Made by a program: the position numbers and the translations under genes | DNA from: Brasenia schreberi | Taxonomy: Eukaryota; Streptophyta; Magnoliopsida; Nymphaeales; Cabombaceae | DNA: 64,000 bases | Reading direction: 5' to 3' | Assembly: GCA_036023115.1 (NCBI GenBank) | Contig: JAYKKT010000086.1 | Coordinates: forward strand, 16,259,501 to 16,323,500 | Part shown: piece after piece, positions 25,650-38,739 of the stretch | How the letters are laid out: each line of letters begins with the position of its first letter | Numbering within the stretch: the first letter of the stretch is position 1 | The notes under the pieces: model-generated | Seen by the model: the letters and a program-made list of their open reading frames with translations, nothing else | Databases searched by the model: none | What the model was told of the DNA's origin: nothing

Positions 25650-26080
25650 GAAAGTGTTAAACACTTAGAGTTAGTTTTTTAAAGCAGTAGAGAAATTGAT
25701 GAAGATATTACGGATAGAATTAATATAGTTGGTTAAAACAGAAAGGTATATCAGATATTTTATATGACAAGAAGATACCATTAATATTTTATAGTTTTGA
25801 GTGTTGAGAAGTTAATCTTCAATATGTATAAAAGATGTTCATGCCAGAAATTAAGATGTTAAGATAGATGCATAGTGACACAAGGAAAAACCACATACAT
25901 AATGAGTAGCACAAATATATGATAAATGAGAGAAAATCATGTAAAGTGGTAGAAAGGCATGAAAAACTAGATAATAAAAATATAAAATGAGGAAGAAAAA
26001 GACTATAAAAGTGTTTGAAGTTAACAGTAAAGAATGATCCAGCTTATGTTGAATTAACTATTGGCATGACACATGATCAA
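25650..26080 (+). mobile_element. RTE LINE remnant, strongly decayed
   Basis: Fragments match the C-terminal part of the LINE at 62903 in order: GACAAGAAGATACCATTA near 25768, AAATTAAGATGTTAAGATAGATG near 25850, CACATACATAATGAG near 25892, GAAAAACTAGATAATAAAAAT near 25962. Stops occur in all frames. Confidence 0.7.
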
Positions 26081-28541
26081 GCTATTTAAGTCTTCTATTA
26101 ATTTTGCATTATAGTTATATTAGTTAATTTTATTTGATAGGTTTCATACTAATTCTCACATTAGTCGTTCAACCTAGTCTTTTAATTTGTCACATCCTAG
26201 TATATTTAAGCCATTTGTTTATTTTGTAACCCATATCATTTAGCATCATAATAGGCTAGATTCCATATTAGGATCTTAGTTCTCTTCTTAATAATCTTCA
26301 CATCATTATTTTGCATGCACAATAATTATTTTGTATTAATTGCTCAACATATATGTACATATTAGTTTGCACCAGCTTCTCATATTAATTTCATTAGTTT
26401 CTTAATATAATTTTCATTAGTTTTCTTCATAGGCATGTTAGTTATCTTTATTAGGCAAGTTCCATATATATTAGGCATCCAACATATTGAATATTCGTTG
26501 TTGCATGCATAGTAGGTTCATAAGCATCAGTCATATTGCATAAGTAGTCATTCAGTCCACTTCTTGGTTAATTCCTGCATATTCAGATGTGTCAGATAAG
26601 CATTGTAACTTTTATTAGTCATTCATACAATCCATTCAATGTTTAGCATAATAGGTTAGTCATGCATATCTTCCATCCGTTCAAAATTTTGTACATTCCA
26701 TATAGAATCTTGTCCTTATAGGTTAGCAAGCACTGTTAATTTACCACATTCAGTCCATATAAAATATTAGTCTTCCATAAGCTAATTGATCGTAATCATA
26801 CCGCTGCCCACTCTGTACGCCTTCCTTGTAATTATGCTTGTACAGCAAAATCTGCTTCTACAGAAGTATCTATCTATCTATATTGCTTTCTGCTCCTTAT
26901 TAGCCTCCTTTAGGACCCAATCTGTTGTCCTCTTAAGCCCCCGACAAACTGAGCCTGACCGACACCCATAGCCATTCAGCCAAACTGAACCAAACCAAGA
27001 TCCATCCTTGATAATCGAATCGATCTACAACCATAGGACTGAGCTGAAGCAGCTCCCATTCAATCCAATATACCTCAAAATCTATGACATGTCTATTAAG
27101 CAGGAATTCCTTAACCCAAATGGACCCTTACATATTTACCTAGAAAAAGAACCAGTCCCTAGTCTAAACCACATCTCATATCCAATCAGCCAAGTCTTGT
27201 TCAAAACTCTATCAAGCTTAGTGATTCATCATACTAGAAGTAGCTAACTGCTAGGAATTTATATCCAACCTACATTTAAACGAACAACAAGCAAGATCCC
27301 TTCACCGAGGCTCACCTTTATCTCGACATGCAGAAAATTTAGATTCAATCAAGCCAAACAAATTGTTACTGTGGGAGATTGACTCTTGCTCCACAGAGCA
27401 AGAAGATTTCTGATGAAAAGAACCAAGACAGGCCCACAACACACTAGGAGCTACTAGAGGTAAGTTCCTACGGACTTAATTTCTAATTTGTTCCATTTTT
27501 TTTAAGTAGATTTGTATTTGTGAATTGTGGTTTTGCAGAGCCAAAATTTACAAACAACAACGTTTATATCCTTCCACAAAACACTCCCTATGAATCTCAA
27601 CCAAATATGTCTCCTCTTTTCTAAAAAGCTCTCCAATGGCTTGGTATCCACAACTACCATCTTTCATAATATTAATCTATTTAGCACATATCATATCATA
27701 AACTAAGGAATCTTGTTGTCGATAAAGAGGCCATATCAATCAATGAAGAAACACTCTTTTATGAGGAGGAAGGCCTAAGTTCTAAAGACACCCAACATCC
27801 TTGGCCACGACTTTGACATCGAGAGACTGAAGAACTACACGTAGTAAATTTTTTCCTCTAAATACTCCTCTCTACATACCTCCACAAGGACAACTCTCTC
27901 ATTGTGGATTTTCTAAATGGTCGACCTTTATGACAATGAGTAGGTGACTCCTGCAAATATGTGGGTTGATGATTCAAACCCTCCTACAACTGCTTTATTA
28001 GTTGCCTATATTGATCTTGAACGGTATTGTTCTTTAAAATCTGAAAATTTTCCTCTAATTACTCCACTCTTTATCTTCATTATCATGTATATCATACCAC
28101 TCCCTCTCCATATCGAGCTTTCTTTAGATCAATAGATGATGATTGTATTGGCTGACAGGCTTTCAACAAAATGAATGTCTCATCAATACATGGTAACCCA
28201 TTTGAATGTCTCAAACTGCACATGCATGCTACTGGATCCAAATGAATAATTTCTTCTCGATTTGCTTCTTTTATGATTAAATTAAGTATGTTGTGAAAAC
28301 TTATTTTCTAGTATCCTAACAAGCTCAAAGAAATGTGTAAGATAGTATATGTTGATGATTTGAGATTCTCCAAATGATTTATTTAATTCTATAATTTGTA
28401 ACTCAATCAATAAATGAAGTTAGATCCATGTAGTATCTAACCTCCCAATCGAGCTGCCAATAAATCATTTAAACTTTGCATGCACACTCTTGACTCTACA
28501 CAACACCATAAGCAATATTATTAGGACATATATAGAGACAT

Positions 28542-28542
<1 letters not shown>
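26081..28542. other. No gene recognised
   Basis: 26100-26780 consists of AT-rich sequence with many CATATTAG/TTAG-like words. 26790-28140 is more balanced and may be an eroded retrotransposon, but no protein domain can be supported. From 28141 the sequence is AT-rich without features. Confidence 0.4.
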
Positions 28543-28616
<74 letters not shown>

Positions 28617-28676
28617 GCACACCATAAACAACACCATGTGTGTGCAACACCATAAACAACACCATGTGTGTGCATA
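28543..28676. repeat. (AT)n microsatellite plus a 2 x 28-bp tandem repeat
   Basis: About 35 AT units at 28543-28613 are followed by two near-identical 28-bp units (28621-28648 and 28649-28676) containing ACCATAAACAACACCATG and TGTGTG. Confidence 0.93.
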
Positions 28677-29269
28677 TATATATATATATGAAGAACATTC
28701 GATAACATACTTGTTAGTTGTGTGTGTCATAGTGGAAAATCTAATGAGTCAATGCTGACACAATTTTCCATATATGCACCCAACCAGTGTTGCTTAACAT
28801 AGGATAGTGTGTTAAGAAAGTTCTTTCACTTTCCTTCAATAAACTCAATTGCTTGACATAAATCCTCTTCTCTCCAGACTCAACAATTTTTTCCAACTAA
28901 TACCAGGTGCGACATATTCTTTTTTCTCATCAATTGGATAATATGTCATTCAATATTCTTCTCAATATGTCACCCACATATTGCATTCATTAGTGCAAGT
29001 TCACAATATATACATATTAATTAAAAAAAACTACTCAGAGTATATAACTTTTTGAAATACCTCAATACTCAAATATAATTTTCTTCCTTCTCAAAACTTA
29101 AGGAAGTGAACATAAAAAAGTTTTATTAATAGATGTAATTCCCATGATCTCAACAAAAGACATCTTATACCTATTCATTTTATAAGTACAATAAATCTCT
29201 AATGCCTTTAAAAATGTACATAGAAGTTGAATTGAAGTAAGATTTACAAATATAATATTACTCATATAT

Positions 29270-30605
29270 CATCTCTAGTATTCTTCGATGAATCTTTGCC
29301 ATAAATTAGATGAGTCAATTGGGTAAGGAAAAACAACATCCTTATTATTGAGATTCAACTTGAATATAGATGCGAATAGATAAACCTTATGAATAATCGT
29401 GCCTCCCTTAGACAAAATACATTTGTTTCCCTCAAATATACTTTTAAACTCATAATTATTAAGATAACTCATACAAGATTTTTCCTTACATCCGTTCCAA
29501 ACAACTTATCCTTAAGAATAAGAACTTTAGCTAAAGTACATTTGAGTTCAACCATTCCTTTATCTTTTACTTGAACCATCAAAGCATTCTCCATGTACAA
29601 AACCCATTTGTCTTTTTCTATCAAAGTCTTGATTTTCGTAAACATGGCAAGTAGTACCCGAGTTTACTTACCAAGATCCAATATCTTCTATCATATTTAT
29701 TTTCTATATAATGACAACAAGGTTGTCCTTTTAAGAATTATGTCTCTTTCTTTTGTTAAGTTTTTAAAGTATTAACATTCGCTCTTATGATGATTGAGCT
29801 TTCTATAATAGTAATATTGACCTTTCTTTTTCTTAGGCTTGGGGTTTCTATCATTGTTTTCACGAGATTTTTTGAATTCTTGATTTCTTTTCTCCAAGAA
29901 CTCTATAGACTTAGCTTCTTCCATAACATAGACTTTTTCTTGAGTAGATTTGTCTTTAAAATCATCTTGCTTTTGAAATGGTTAAAATACTCATCTTATA
30001 TTATTTGAAATTATTCAATACCCGTTCGAGCTCATGTAATTTCTTTATAACAATTTACCATCTACCATCTTATAATTGTTGAAATGGTCAAAATAAAATT
30101 TCTTATTTGTAGGATCCTCCATCATGTACCTCACTTCAAAGTTTCTCCCGTAAGTCCTTTATACATGCTGATGTTTGGTAGGTGTTAAATGAGGCATTTG
30201 ATATGCCATTGAGGATGCGACCAATCCAGATATAATCATTATTATCCCACTTTTGTCATTTATGGGGTTGTTTTAAGTGTCTCATTCTCCTTCTCATCTA
30301 GCCTTTGGTATAGTAAGAACAAATACGTCCTTCAAAGTGGTTAGAATGAAATTCATCTTCTTTGATAGTGTTAGAAATTATTATCGTCACACTTATCCAA
30401 CTTAATAAAGTCAGATGTCATCTATTAAAGAGAAATAGTCATCTTCATCAAATAAACCTAAAGATTATTGATGTTTAGCTCTTCTAGATAGCATACTTTC
30501 TTGAGTGGTTGACACCTAAGAAATCAAATTTAACATCTTGAAAAAGAAGGTTAGAATAATAATATTCTTTGAAGCACGATAAATGTTAACCTTAGGTTTT
30601 ATTTG
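29270..30605 (-). mobile_element. Copia gag-protease remnant
   Basis: Minus-strand translation gives, right to left, a weak gag part (about 30.5-30.0 kb), a lysine-rich linker (NRNPKPKKKKGQ, near 29.83 kb) and a zinc knuckle in which the first two cysteines are replaced by tyrosine (YYYYRKLNHHKSEC, 29768-29810). A protease-like DSGTTCHV follows near 29.66 kb, and then 29472-29275 encodes the stretch before the pre-integrase region (SYLNNYEFKSIFEGNKCI, LSKGG). Frames are broken and nothing downstream of this point (integrase, RT) can be found to the left. Confidence 0.75.
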
Positions 30606-31150
30606 TTGCTACTGATATCAATTAACTAAACAAAATAAACCTATGCAAACACTTCCAAGATACAACGAAGACCCTCACTTCATCTTGCATTAATGCAATC
30701 GAGTCTTAGACAAATAAGTAAAGTAAAGATGATAGTATTATAAATCCAATTAGTACTACAATAATACTTAAAATTTCTCTTAAACAAATGAGTATAAAAG
30801 GACTCACACCATGAGAGAAAAGTTTGATAAATCTCGTTTAACAATACCACTATATATAGATATAATGAAAATATAACTCATGTAGTGCTACTAATGAGTA
30901 TAATTGCCCCCACAACATGGCTGCTAATTCCATCACGTGTTACAACCACTATAGTGAATGCAATTGCCACTAAAGAATGTGCTTTTAATACCACAATATA
31001 TCTGCCATAGGTATTTTGGAAATCACCCTGGTCATGTGAAAACATCCTGGTGGAGAGAACCCATCATTGGACTCATCATATCCTCTCCAAGTTGTGAGCC
31101 ATATCAAGAGACCATCCACGTAAACCTGACTCTAACATAGCGGAAACATG
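30606..31150 (-). mobile_element. Possible primer-binding site and 5' LTR of the same Copia remnant
   Basis: On the minus strand AATTGATATCAGTAGC (complement of 30610-30625) resembles the initiator-tRNA primer site TGGTATCAGAGC of Copia elements and lies just before the gag remnant. The AT-rich 0.5 kb beyond would be its LTR. Its far border is not visible. Confidence 0.35.
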
Positions 31151-32303
31151 GACATGACTCTAAAGAATTCTACCATGACTTTCTAATTTAAACAACAAAT
31201 GAAAAATATCCAATCTTCTAAGAGAATGCATGTATTTAATGAAAATACATATTGTTATCAAGATTATATTATGGAAGATGAGACTCAAGCAATGCACCCG
31301 GTATGACCGACTTGCAAAGTAAAATGTTGTGCATGCGGTAGAATGATCATGCAAAGATGCCTGGAAACAAATGCAAAGCTCTGCGGGACAAATGAAACAC
31401 TCTTGGGTCTGCCATGGTTTCTCTTCATATCCACGCCACTTGAACTCTTTCACTTCATTTTAAAACCTTGATCCAAGGGAATTTTAAGTTTCACAGTTCA
31501 TTCTATATATTTCCAAGTTCAAATATTTTAAAAGAAACCATTTAATAAAATTTAAATTTTTATAATTTTTTTTACCATTCACAACTTCGTTTCGGGTTGC
31601 CATTGCCTTAATGAGGAGGATAGCCCCTCTCAGAACCCGACCAACCGCTTACGTTTTCCGTCGCCCTTACAGCAGTTTTTTTGCGCACAAATGATCGAAT
31701 AGGTGGGGGGGCCAGCGGGAAACCCATTCTCATGGCTTGATTTTCTTTTTTTTGTTGAAACAAAGCTTTATTTCTGCTGTTATAATACCCATTTTCAGAG
31801 GTAACTCTTGACCTTCAAAATAAGTTCTGAACTTATTTTAATACATAAAAGTTCAACAAATAGTCGTCATCGACGAAATAAAGTTAGCTTTTTCAGTGTT
31901 TAGCAATTATCAATATGTGTGTCTGTTTGTACATCAAGGGCACTCTAGGATATGCATAAACAACGCATCAAATAGTCGTGTTAATGAGTCTCCCCTCCCA
32001 CGTTTGCCAACTATATGATAGAGTCTTGGCTTGTTTAATTGGAGCCCCGATTAATATGGGCCGTTTGAGCATGGGGAGTTAAAATGAAATGATGTAGATG
32101 AAGTAGCTTTCACGGAGAAATTGTCACTAATTGGGAGAGGTCAAGGGAAGGACAGGCTGTGGTGGTAGCTACCGAGAAGGAATAGGCGTTTGCAATGATG
32201 ATCGACTGCCGACATGGACAAGAATGCGGGTAGGAAAGAGCCACTTGTCACTAATGTAAATTACTTAGTGTAATACTCTCTCTCTCCCTGGGCCATTTTA
32301 CTT
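31151..32303. other. No gene recognised
   Basis: Non-coding by eye. A minus-strand frame at 31160-31453 lacks recognisable motifs. 31600-31740 is GC-richer, without a frame. Confidence 0.45.
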
Positions 32304-32415
32304 TATAAATATCCGCATTACAACACTCCTCACATCAACGAGTCTTTATCCCTCAATTCCTTTCTGAACTCGGAGAGCAATTATCCCAGGCCTTCACTGA
32401 ATTTCTTCGCTTCAG
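32304..32415 (+). promoter_or_regulatory. Promoter-like stretch with TATA box and a 5'-leader-like exon end
   Basis: TATAAATAT at 32304-32312 is followed by about 100 bp of pyrimidine-rich leader and a splice-donor-like CTTCAG|GTGCTTTC (32411-32422). This is how a plant gene with an intron in its leader often starts. No coding exon that it could serve was found downstream; the frame at 33141 is the only candidate. Confidence 0.35.
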
Positions 32416-32609
32416 GTGCTTTCTTCAACTTGATATACATATACATGTATACATACGTCGCCATTGTTCATGCAATTTCTTAATCAAAATTTCGCTCTTT
32501 CAGTTACGTTTGTTACTTGCTTAATTTCGTCTCCCATGCTCTGATCGTTCACTCACGTACTAAAATGGGTAAAGGGTGCGAAAACATGTATAATTTTATA
32601 ACTCTATCT

Positions 32610-32641
32610 CACTACAACAGAAACATACAATCTATGACGCC
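32610..32641 (+). mobile_element. CACTA-like transposon terminus (single end)
   Basis: CACTACAACAGAAAC followed by CTATGACGCC repeats the arrangement at 2925. No opposite terminus is visible within 1.5 kb. Confidence 0.35.
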
Positions 32642-32777
32642 TTGTGGAATTTGGTGGTGGACTCAACAAAACCCATAGAAACTGTGACGTGGCTTTCACT
32701 AACGAGACTGCACTGGCGAACTTCAGCTTCCCTCCCTCAACTTCCTTGGCGGTGTACGGGATTCTAGGTTTTCTTGT

Positions 32778-32779
<2 letters not shown>

Positions 32780-32813
<34 letters not shown>
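32780..32813. repeat. (CT)n microsatellite
   Basis: About 16 CT units. Confidence 0.97.
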
Positions 32814-32815
<2 letters not shown>

Positions 32816-32999
32816 GGGAAAGCTGGCGCACTCTGAAAATGGTTCTAAACCAATGAAACTAATTCATTCCTCAGCTTTCTTATATACAAATTATGACAGG
32901 TATTTACTAGTAACATACTGTATGATGCCTTCTTTATTAAACTGATATTGATTCCATAAATATGAGAAGCATCAGTTTTTAACTTGTAGCAATTAATAG

Positions 33000-33121
33000 T
33001 GTTTTATGCAGAAGTATCTACAAGTTGTGGTTGGACATTTTAGATAATACATTAACTGCCTGTTTTATGCAGAAGTATCTACAAGTTGTGGTTGGACATT
33101 TTAGATAATACATTAACTGCC
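33000..33121. repeat. Perfect 61-bp tandem duplication
   Basis: 33000-33060 and 33061-33121 are identical. Each starts TGTTTTATGCAGAAGTATC and ends ATTAACTGCC. Perfect identity implies a recent event. Confidence 0.97.
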
Positions 33122-34619
33122 AGTCTGTTGTAAGTAAACGATGATGGTGACCCCCGAGGATCATGACCTAAGACAAGGATCGGTTGAGAATATGAAAACT
33201 CTGTCAGAGTTCAGACTTTGCCAAATGTTGGGAAACGGCCAAAATGCTTGTTGAAGGAAATCTTATGATCAAACGGCCAAATGTTGGGAAACGGCCAAAA
33301 TGATTAGTAATTAATAGTGTTTATATCAAGTATGCATATGGAGTTCTGTAATTATTGGTAAAAATGCCAACTTTGAGCACATCGTTTTACCAATAAATTA
33401 TTATAGTCGATTGTATCCCATGAGGCATAGTCATGTATGCTTTCAACCAGTTGTCCTCCTTCCTATATTTCTTTCTTTTTGTGGTATGAAATGAGATAAC
33501 ACCATATTAACAAATGGAAACACTAAGGTTAAACTCTTTCTCCAAGGAAAACATCAGCAGTTGAGATTTTGCAGGAAGATTGTGTGCCTTCCAAAATTAT
33601 AAACTTTCGAGATTTTGCAGGAAGATCACGTGACAGTAGATATCTATCGGACCCAATCTCAATTATCATCAATTCATTATTAACAGAGGAGAGGCTCTTT
33701 GACACACGCGCACGCACACACACAAAAACATATATGTATTGTTATACATACCATCAATTATAGAGCAGGCTTTAATTTATTTGCTCCTGTACAAGAATGG
33801 TTCTGTCGGGAATTAGTCTTGCCATTGGTTCAGTCAATAATGGCTGACAACGAACACAACTGGGTGTCTCTCTGGATTATGGCGAAAAACTCATGGGACC
33901 TTCATTCTTATCCTGATCGATCATAGAATCGCAAGATTGCTTTCTCGGAAAGGCCAAATTTTGATAGCGAAATTTGGCTAGTCTTCACTCAGTAACATGT
34001 GTTTATTTTGCAATTAGTTACTCCACTTGATGGCTTAACCAGTCACTAAGTAAATATAGAGGGAATGCAAAAAATACCTCATTCTACGTGATCGAAATTC
34101 AACAATCGAGTTCGCTGTCATAAAACCAGTTGGTCCTTTTGGGGAATCATTGGGCGACTGTAACGTTCAGCTAGCCATGTGCGTTATCTTATGCAGGACT
34201 CAACTGTCTTCATTCAAGTGCCCGATTGAGTCTTTATACTGACTTCTACTCCTTCTGCCATCGCATGTAACTTTTCCCTTCTTTCTCTCTCTTTCTCTCT
34301 CAACCCTGCAGAAGGATGACGTATTATAGAAAACAGTCTACTCATTCCCAGTTAAACGTGTCGCGGATAAAACAGTAGAAAGTCCGAGCTTTGCCTTGGA
34401 GCTAGAATTAAAGACTTCTGCTGCTTCTTTCTCATTTCTGCAATTCTTCTAAGATACATACGTAAGCTCGTTTGAAAAGAAAGAAGCACTAAGATAAATT
34501 AAAATTTCGTCCAGAATTTGTGTGTGTATGTCTCACACGCTGAATACAAAGATGGTGTCGTATCTTTAAGCGGTAGTCAAAAGGATTTGAGTAGATTGTC
34601 TTAATATGACAAAGCTATC
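33122..34619. other. Short repeats and coding-like fragments, no gene assembled
   Basis: Contains a 27-bp direct repeat (33220-33246 and 33276-33302, core CCAAATGTTGGGAAACGGCC) and an 18-bp direct repeat GAGATTTTGCAGGAAGAT (first copy near 33560, second near 33609). A 37-codon frame from the ATG at 33141 (MVTPEDHDLRQGSVENMKTL) and a fragment near 33780-33920 (LFAPVQEWFCRELVLPLVQS) look coding-like but are not recognised. Confidence 0.35.
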
Positions 34620-34687
34620 ATGCTTCTTGTTCTGCTTAACTTGTACCTCAAATATGTTCTAATCTTAGTTAGTTTTGTGATGGCCAG

Positions 34688-36920
34688 ATGGAATTTAACC
34701 CTCCTTTCGAAAAGACTTACAAGAGCCTGTTTGAAATGCAAATCGAACAGAATCATGAAGTGATCATCAAAGAATGCGAACTGCCATTGATAGACCTTGC
34801 GCAGCTTAACGCAGGCAGAAGGAAGCGCCAGCATTGCAAAAGACAGATTGCGAAGGCTTCGTCGGAGTGGGGTTTCTTCCAAGTTGTGAATCACGGGATA
34901 TCCAAAGATCTTCTGAACAGGATGAGTGGTGAACAGCGGAAGGTTTTCAGTCAGCCCTTTGAGAAGAAGGCCAATGAGCAACTCTTGGATTTATCTTCGA
35001 ATGCTTATCGTTGGGGCGCTCCCTCTGCCACCAACTTGAAGCAATTCTCTTGGTCGGAAGCCTTCCATATTCCTCTCAATGATACTTCTGGCTCATTACA
35101 TGTCAACAGCACCCTCAGGTATTGCTTATGCATCTCCTCTTGGGCTATTACGATAACTACACACCATTATTCTGACAAACTTCCTACTTTTATTACTCGT
35201 ATAGCAGATTAATTAATATGAGCAGTTGTTGGGATTTTTTCTTTCAATGGTGTCTTTTCTTTATTTTCTTTTAGTATTCGCATCCACGTTTCACATGTAC
35301 TTTTTATGGTCTTTTCTTTTGTCCTCCCTTGTCAAAGCTACATGTAATCGTTACTTCTGGAAGACCCTCCTACTTTCTTCATCTTCTTTGAGCGGTAATA
35401 GCTAGTCTCTCGCAAGCCATGCATAAACTTAGACACCTTGAGCCAGCTGCATCATCATACGTTCTTGTGATAAACTGTTGTTCTTTTATAAGGTGATCCG
35501 ATGTAGGGTATAAAAGTACCATATGTTCTTTTTTCCCTTTTTATGGAGAGAGCGAGAAGTAACGTTATTTTTGTTTATAGAGTATTCTGTTTATCATTTG
35601 CACTCCTTACGTGCGAGATCTTATGTGTGTAACGTGTTCATAGGAGTGGCCATGCACTAGCAGAAGAATCAAAGTATTGATACTTAGCATTTTAATGCGT
35701 GACAATGCCCTACGGTTGACAACTGCCGCTTTTCCATGAATCGGCGTTTCAATGCCATACGTGCCTCACGGATTAAGGACGATAAGGCTCTCCTGCTAAA
35801 GGGGCGTCGACCTTGTGCCCAGATTAAGGACGACAAGGCTCTCGCCCTCTGGCATACATGCTTCGCATGCACATTACTCCTATATAGTAAGCTTGATTAA
35901 GATGAGCATAACAGACCAAAAAACTCGTACAAAGATAATTATTGGATACCATGTCATTGTATGCATTTGGACACCATCTAAACTCTTGGAGTCATTTGCT
36001 CATGTCAGACTCGTAGTCGGCAGAAAATTAAATTTTCCTATTCTGTCCACAATTTATGGTAAGTGGGGTTGTCAGTTATTTCTTAAACTAAAAGTCATAA
36101 ACGATAACCTTTGGTCCCTTAGATTCCTAGCTTCTTTATGTCTCAGTTACTAATTGTGCACATCATTGCGGATCAATAATACTGCTTATGTGCTTCCTAG
36201 TATTGCATTTGCATTCTGTTTTTTTTCAATTGCTTTGATTTTTTATGAGAGTAATAATCTATTCCAGACAAACTATCGACGAGTATGCGAAAGAGGTCGC
36301 TGACCTAGCGCAGAGGTTGGCTCAACTATTGGCAGAAAATCTGGGATGCAGGACACGCTATTTTGCAAAGAATTGTGGATCCAGTTCATGTTATTTGCGT
36401 CTTAATAGATACCCACCGTGTCCAATTCCTTCGGAGATTTGCGGACTGACATCTCATACTGATAGCGATTTTCTTACCATTTTGCATCAAGACCAAGTTG
36501 GAGGTTTGCAGTTGAAGAAGGATGGAAGATGGATCACAGTTAAACCAAATGAAATGGCTCTCACAGTTAACATTGGTGACTTGTTTCAGGTACTTCTAAA
36601 AGCAACTAAGTCCTTGTATTTTATGATTCTTGATTGTATTATGTCCTATTCTTATGTTGACTTTGATTATTCCGCTGTGTGAGCAGGCGTGGAGCAATAA
36701 TGTATTCAAAAGCGTGGAGCACAGAGTGATGGCTAGCAAGCAAGTGGAGAGGTTATCTGTGGCATTCTTCCTTTGTCCCTCCCATGACACTATCATAGGG
36801 AGCTGCAGAGAGCCTGCCATCTACAGGAATTTTAGCTTTGGAGAGTTCAGGCAGCAAGTACAGGAAGATGTCAAAAACACTGGCCGTAAAATTGGCCTCC
36901 CCAGATTTCTAAAAGTTTGA
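34688..36920 (+). CDS. GA2ox8-like: Gibberellin 2-beta-dioxygenase 8-like (C20-GA2ox type), intact copy
   Basis: This is a cytosolic Fe(II)/2-oxoglutarate dioxygenase. The GA2ox7/8 class hydroxylates C20 gibberellin precursors at carbon 2 and so lowers active hormone. Exons are 34688-35118, 36268-36589 and 36687-36920, with GT..AG introns of 1149 and 97 bp and phases that join exactly, giving 328 residues, a normal length. The N-terminal domain has WGFFQVVNHG at 61-70. The catalytic fold has NRYPPC at 190-195, iron ligands H207 and D209 (HTDSD) and H263 (SVEHRV), and the 2-oxoglutarate pair R273/S275. The C-terminus SFGEFRQQVQEDV is typical of the class. No inactivating change is seen. The start is the first ATG and agrees with the usual N-terminus (NPPFEKTYKSLFE). 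Substrate is inferred from family resemblance; another dioxygenase activity remains possible. Confidence 0.87.
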
Positions 36921-37178
36921 ATCCTCGTCTACTTAAGCCGTGGTCTTATACAAGTGAAGCAGCAAAGGCGTTCAAACTTCGAATAGAAACAGCAGCTGCT
37001 GTTATAAAGCCTTGGTGAATCACTAATTTGTAGTTATTGGCATATCTGATAGCATAACCCTGCCATGTCAAGTAGCTAAATGTGGGCAAAATCGTCGGTG
37101 TTGGTGTCACTAGAACTCAATCAGTACAGGTGGAGATCTGGATACCTGACATGATCAAGAGCGTGGCTGTACCTTATC

Positions 37179-37184
37179 AATAAA
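37179..37184 (+). terminator. Possible polyadenylation signal of the intact dioxygenase gene
   Basis: AATAAA in ATCAATAAATG, 259 bp after the stop, is kept at the same place in unit 3 (near 57509). Confidence 0.45.
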
Positions 37185-37869
37185 TGTTGGTTTTGCAAAA
37201 GGTAGGCGTTTGACCTACTATGTTAACGAGATAAGATGTTTATTGCATCCTTCTCGTTGTTACCATGAAAGTATAACTTAGTGGTTGGGGAAAGGGAGGT
37301 TGCAAACACCGGAAATAAGGCAAAACTTTCCCTCGTGAACCTGAAGTGCCCTTGAGGGGATCAAGCCTTGTGGCGTAGATCGTTTACACGCAAGTAACTC
37401 AGTATTGGTGAATTTTCTTTTAGAAAATGTCTTGTGTTTGTGTGGCCCTACCATTCACATGAACATGGAGTCGACAAGACAAGGACACAGCTGTTGACAC
37501 ATTTTGCCACCCCCTAGAATTGGAAGAAACAGCCAAACTCACGGACACGAAGTATACACATATGAACACTACCTGCGCGTTATGTCACCCGTAGAATTGG
37601 AAACAACTGCCAAACTCACAAGCAAATGGCAACCTTCAAAACTTTCCACTCGTACTCTTTGTAAAATTTTCAATTAATAATCGAACAATTTGGAGTCCGA
37701 GTATCTATACTTTATATAACAAAAGAACTATTATAGGGATGGATTTGACTATGTGTATGATGTTGGTGTAGAGTTTTTTTTTTTTGGGTAGATGACATGA
37801 TTTTTTGAAAGGCATGTACCTAAGAAATTAAATTTAATAATCGGAAAAGAAGGTTAATGTAACACTTTA

Positions 37870-38460
37870 GCAGTCATAAAAGTTTTATCATGGCTGTTCG
37901 TGGACACCCAAGAAAGGTGACGAAGATTGCCCATGTGGAAGCCCGAGAGAGCATAGATGAGAGTAGGAACAAGGGGGAAGCTGTCTGACAAAGGTGGGTT
38001 GTTGTGGAAGCCCAAAATAATACCGTAAAATAGATTTATGAGGTAAGAATTTTTTCTTTTGATTTACAATTTTTATGATGAAAAATCGGTGAATGATGGC
38101 CGGATGATTAAGGAGAAGGGGGTAGAGGCCAGAGGCGACCGTCGTGGGCCGTTCCCCAACTCTCATAGAGCCAAAAATCGGTTTCTGGTAAAAGAAAAAA
38201 TGCCACCTCTTTTCCTCAAGTTTTGTGGTAAAAATGCCACCGTTCGATGGCGGCATCCAATGGGAGATGGTTTGCGGGTCAACAGTGTACCATTTGATGG
38301 TGATAGTCGGGAGAAATCTGTCCGAAAACTGCCATTTTTGGTAGTTGAAACCGGTGGTTCTACGGGTCGTGCCGTGTCGACATTGAGTCTCTGTCATTCG
38401 AGGAATACGGTTTCAGTTTCAAATGGGGTATGCACATTGTGAGGTCAGATCCAGTTTTAG
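37870..38460. repeat. LTR-like direct repeat, left copy (unit 1)
   Basis: It shares with 39505-39910 a run of blocks in the same order and direction: GAGAGAGCATA.ATGAGAGT, ACAAAGGTGGGTTG, GAGGTAAGAATTTT, ATGAAAAATCGGTGAATG, AGCCAAAAATCGGTTT, CCAATGGGA.ATGG. Two direct copies about 1.6 kb apart fit LTRs of a small non-autonomous retrotransposon. No TG..CA borders are certain. Open frames inside are not conserved. Confidence 0.5.
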
Positions 38461-38739
38461 TAAAAAATGGATCCAAACCTTTTAATAGAATCTAGGCAAA
38501 ACTTTAGATATTAAATCAAGGTGATTTAGAGGAATCAACTTGTGGAAATTGGATCTACATACAAGGTTCAAGTAGGTGGACGGATTCCCTTTCCAATAGT
38601 TTTAATTACTTTTAGATGATGTATGAGATTATGAAATGATTGTTAATGTTTTGAAATGATTATTCATATGTTAGTTTATTAAATAGAATTAGAAATGGTT
38701 TACTGAGTATATAGATGTATTACATGAGTGTGCTTGTAT

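Noticed and set aside
28465..28730. Three overlapping minus-strand frames rich in Ile-Tyr
   Set aside because: Translation of an AT microsatellite and the adjacent 28-bp tandem repeat.
37888..38442. Overlapping frames of 169 (minus) and 127 (plus) codons
   Set aside because: They lie in an LTR-like repeat; the unit 3 copy has indels that change the frame and length, so neither is under constraint.
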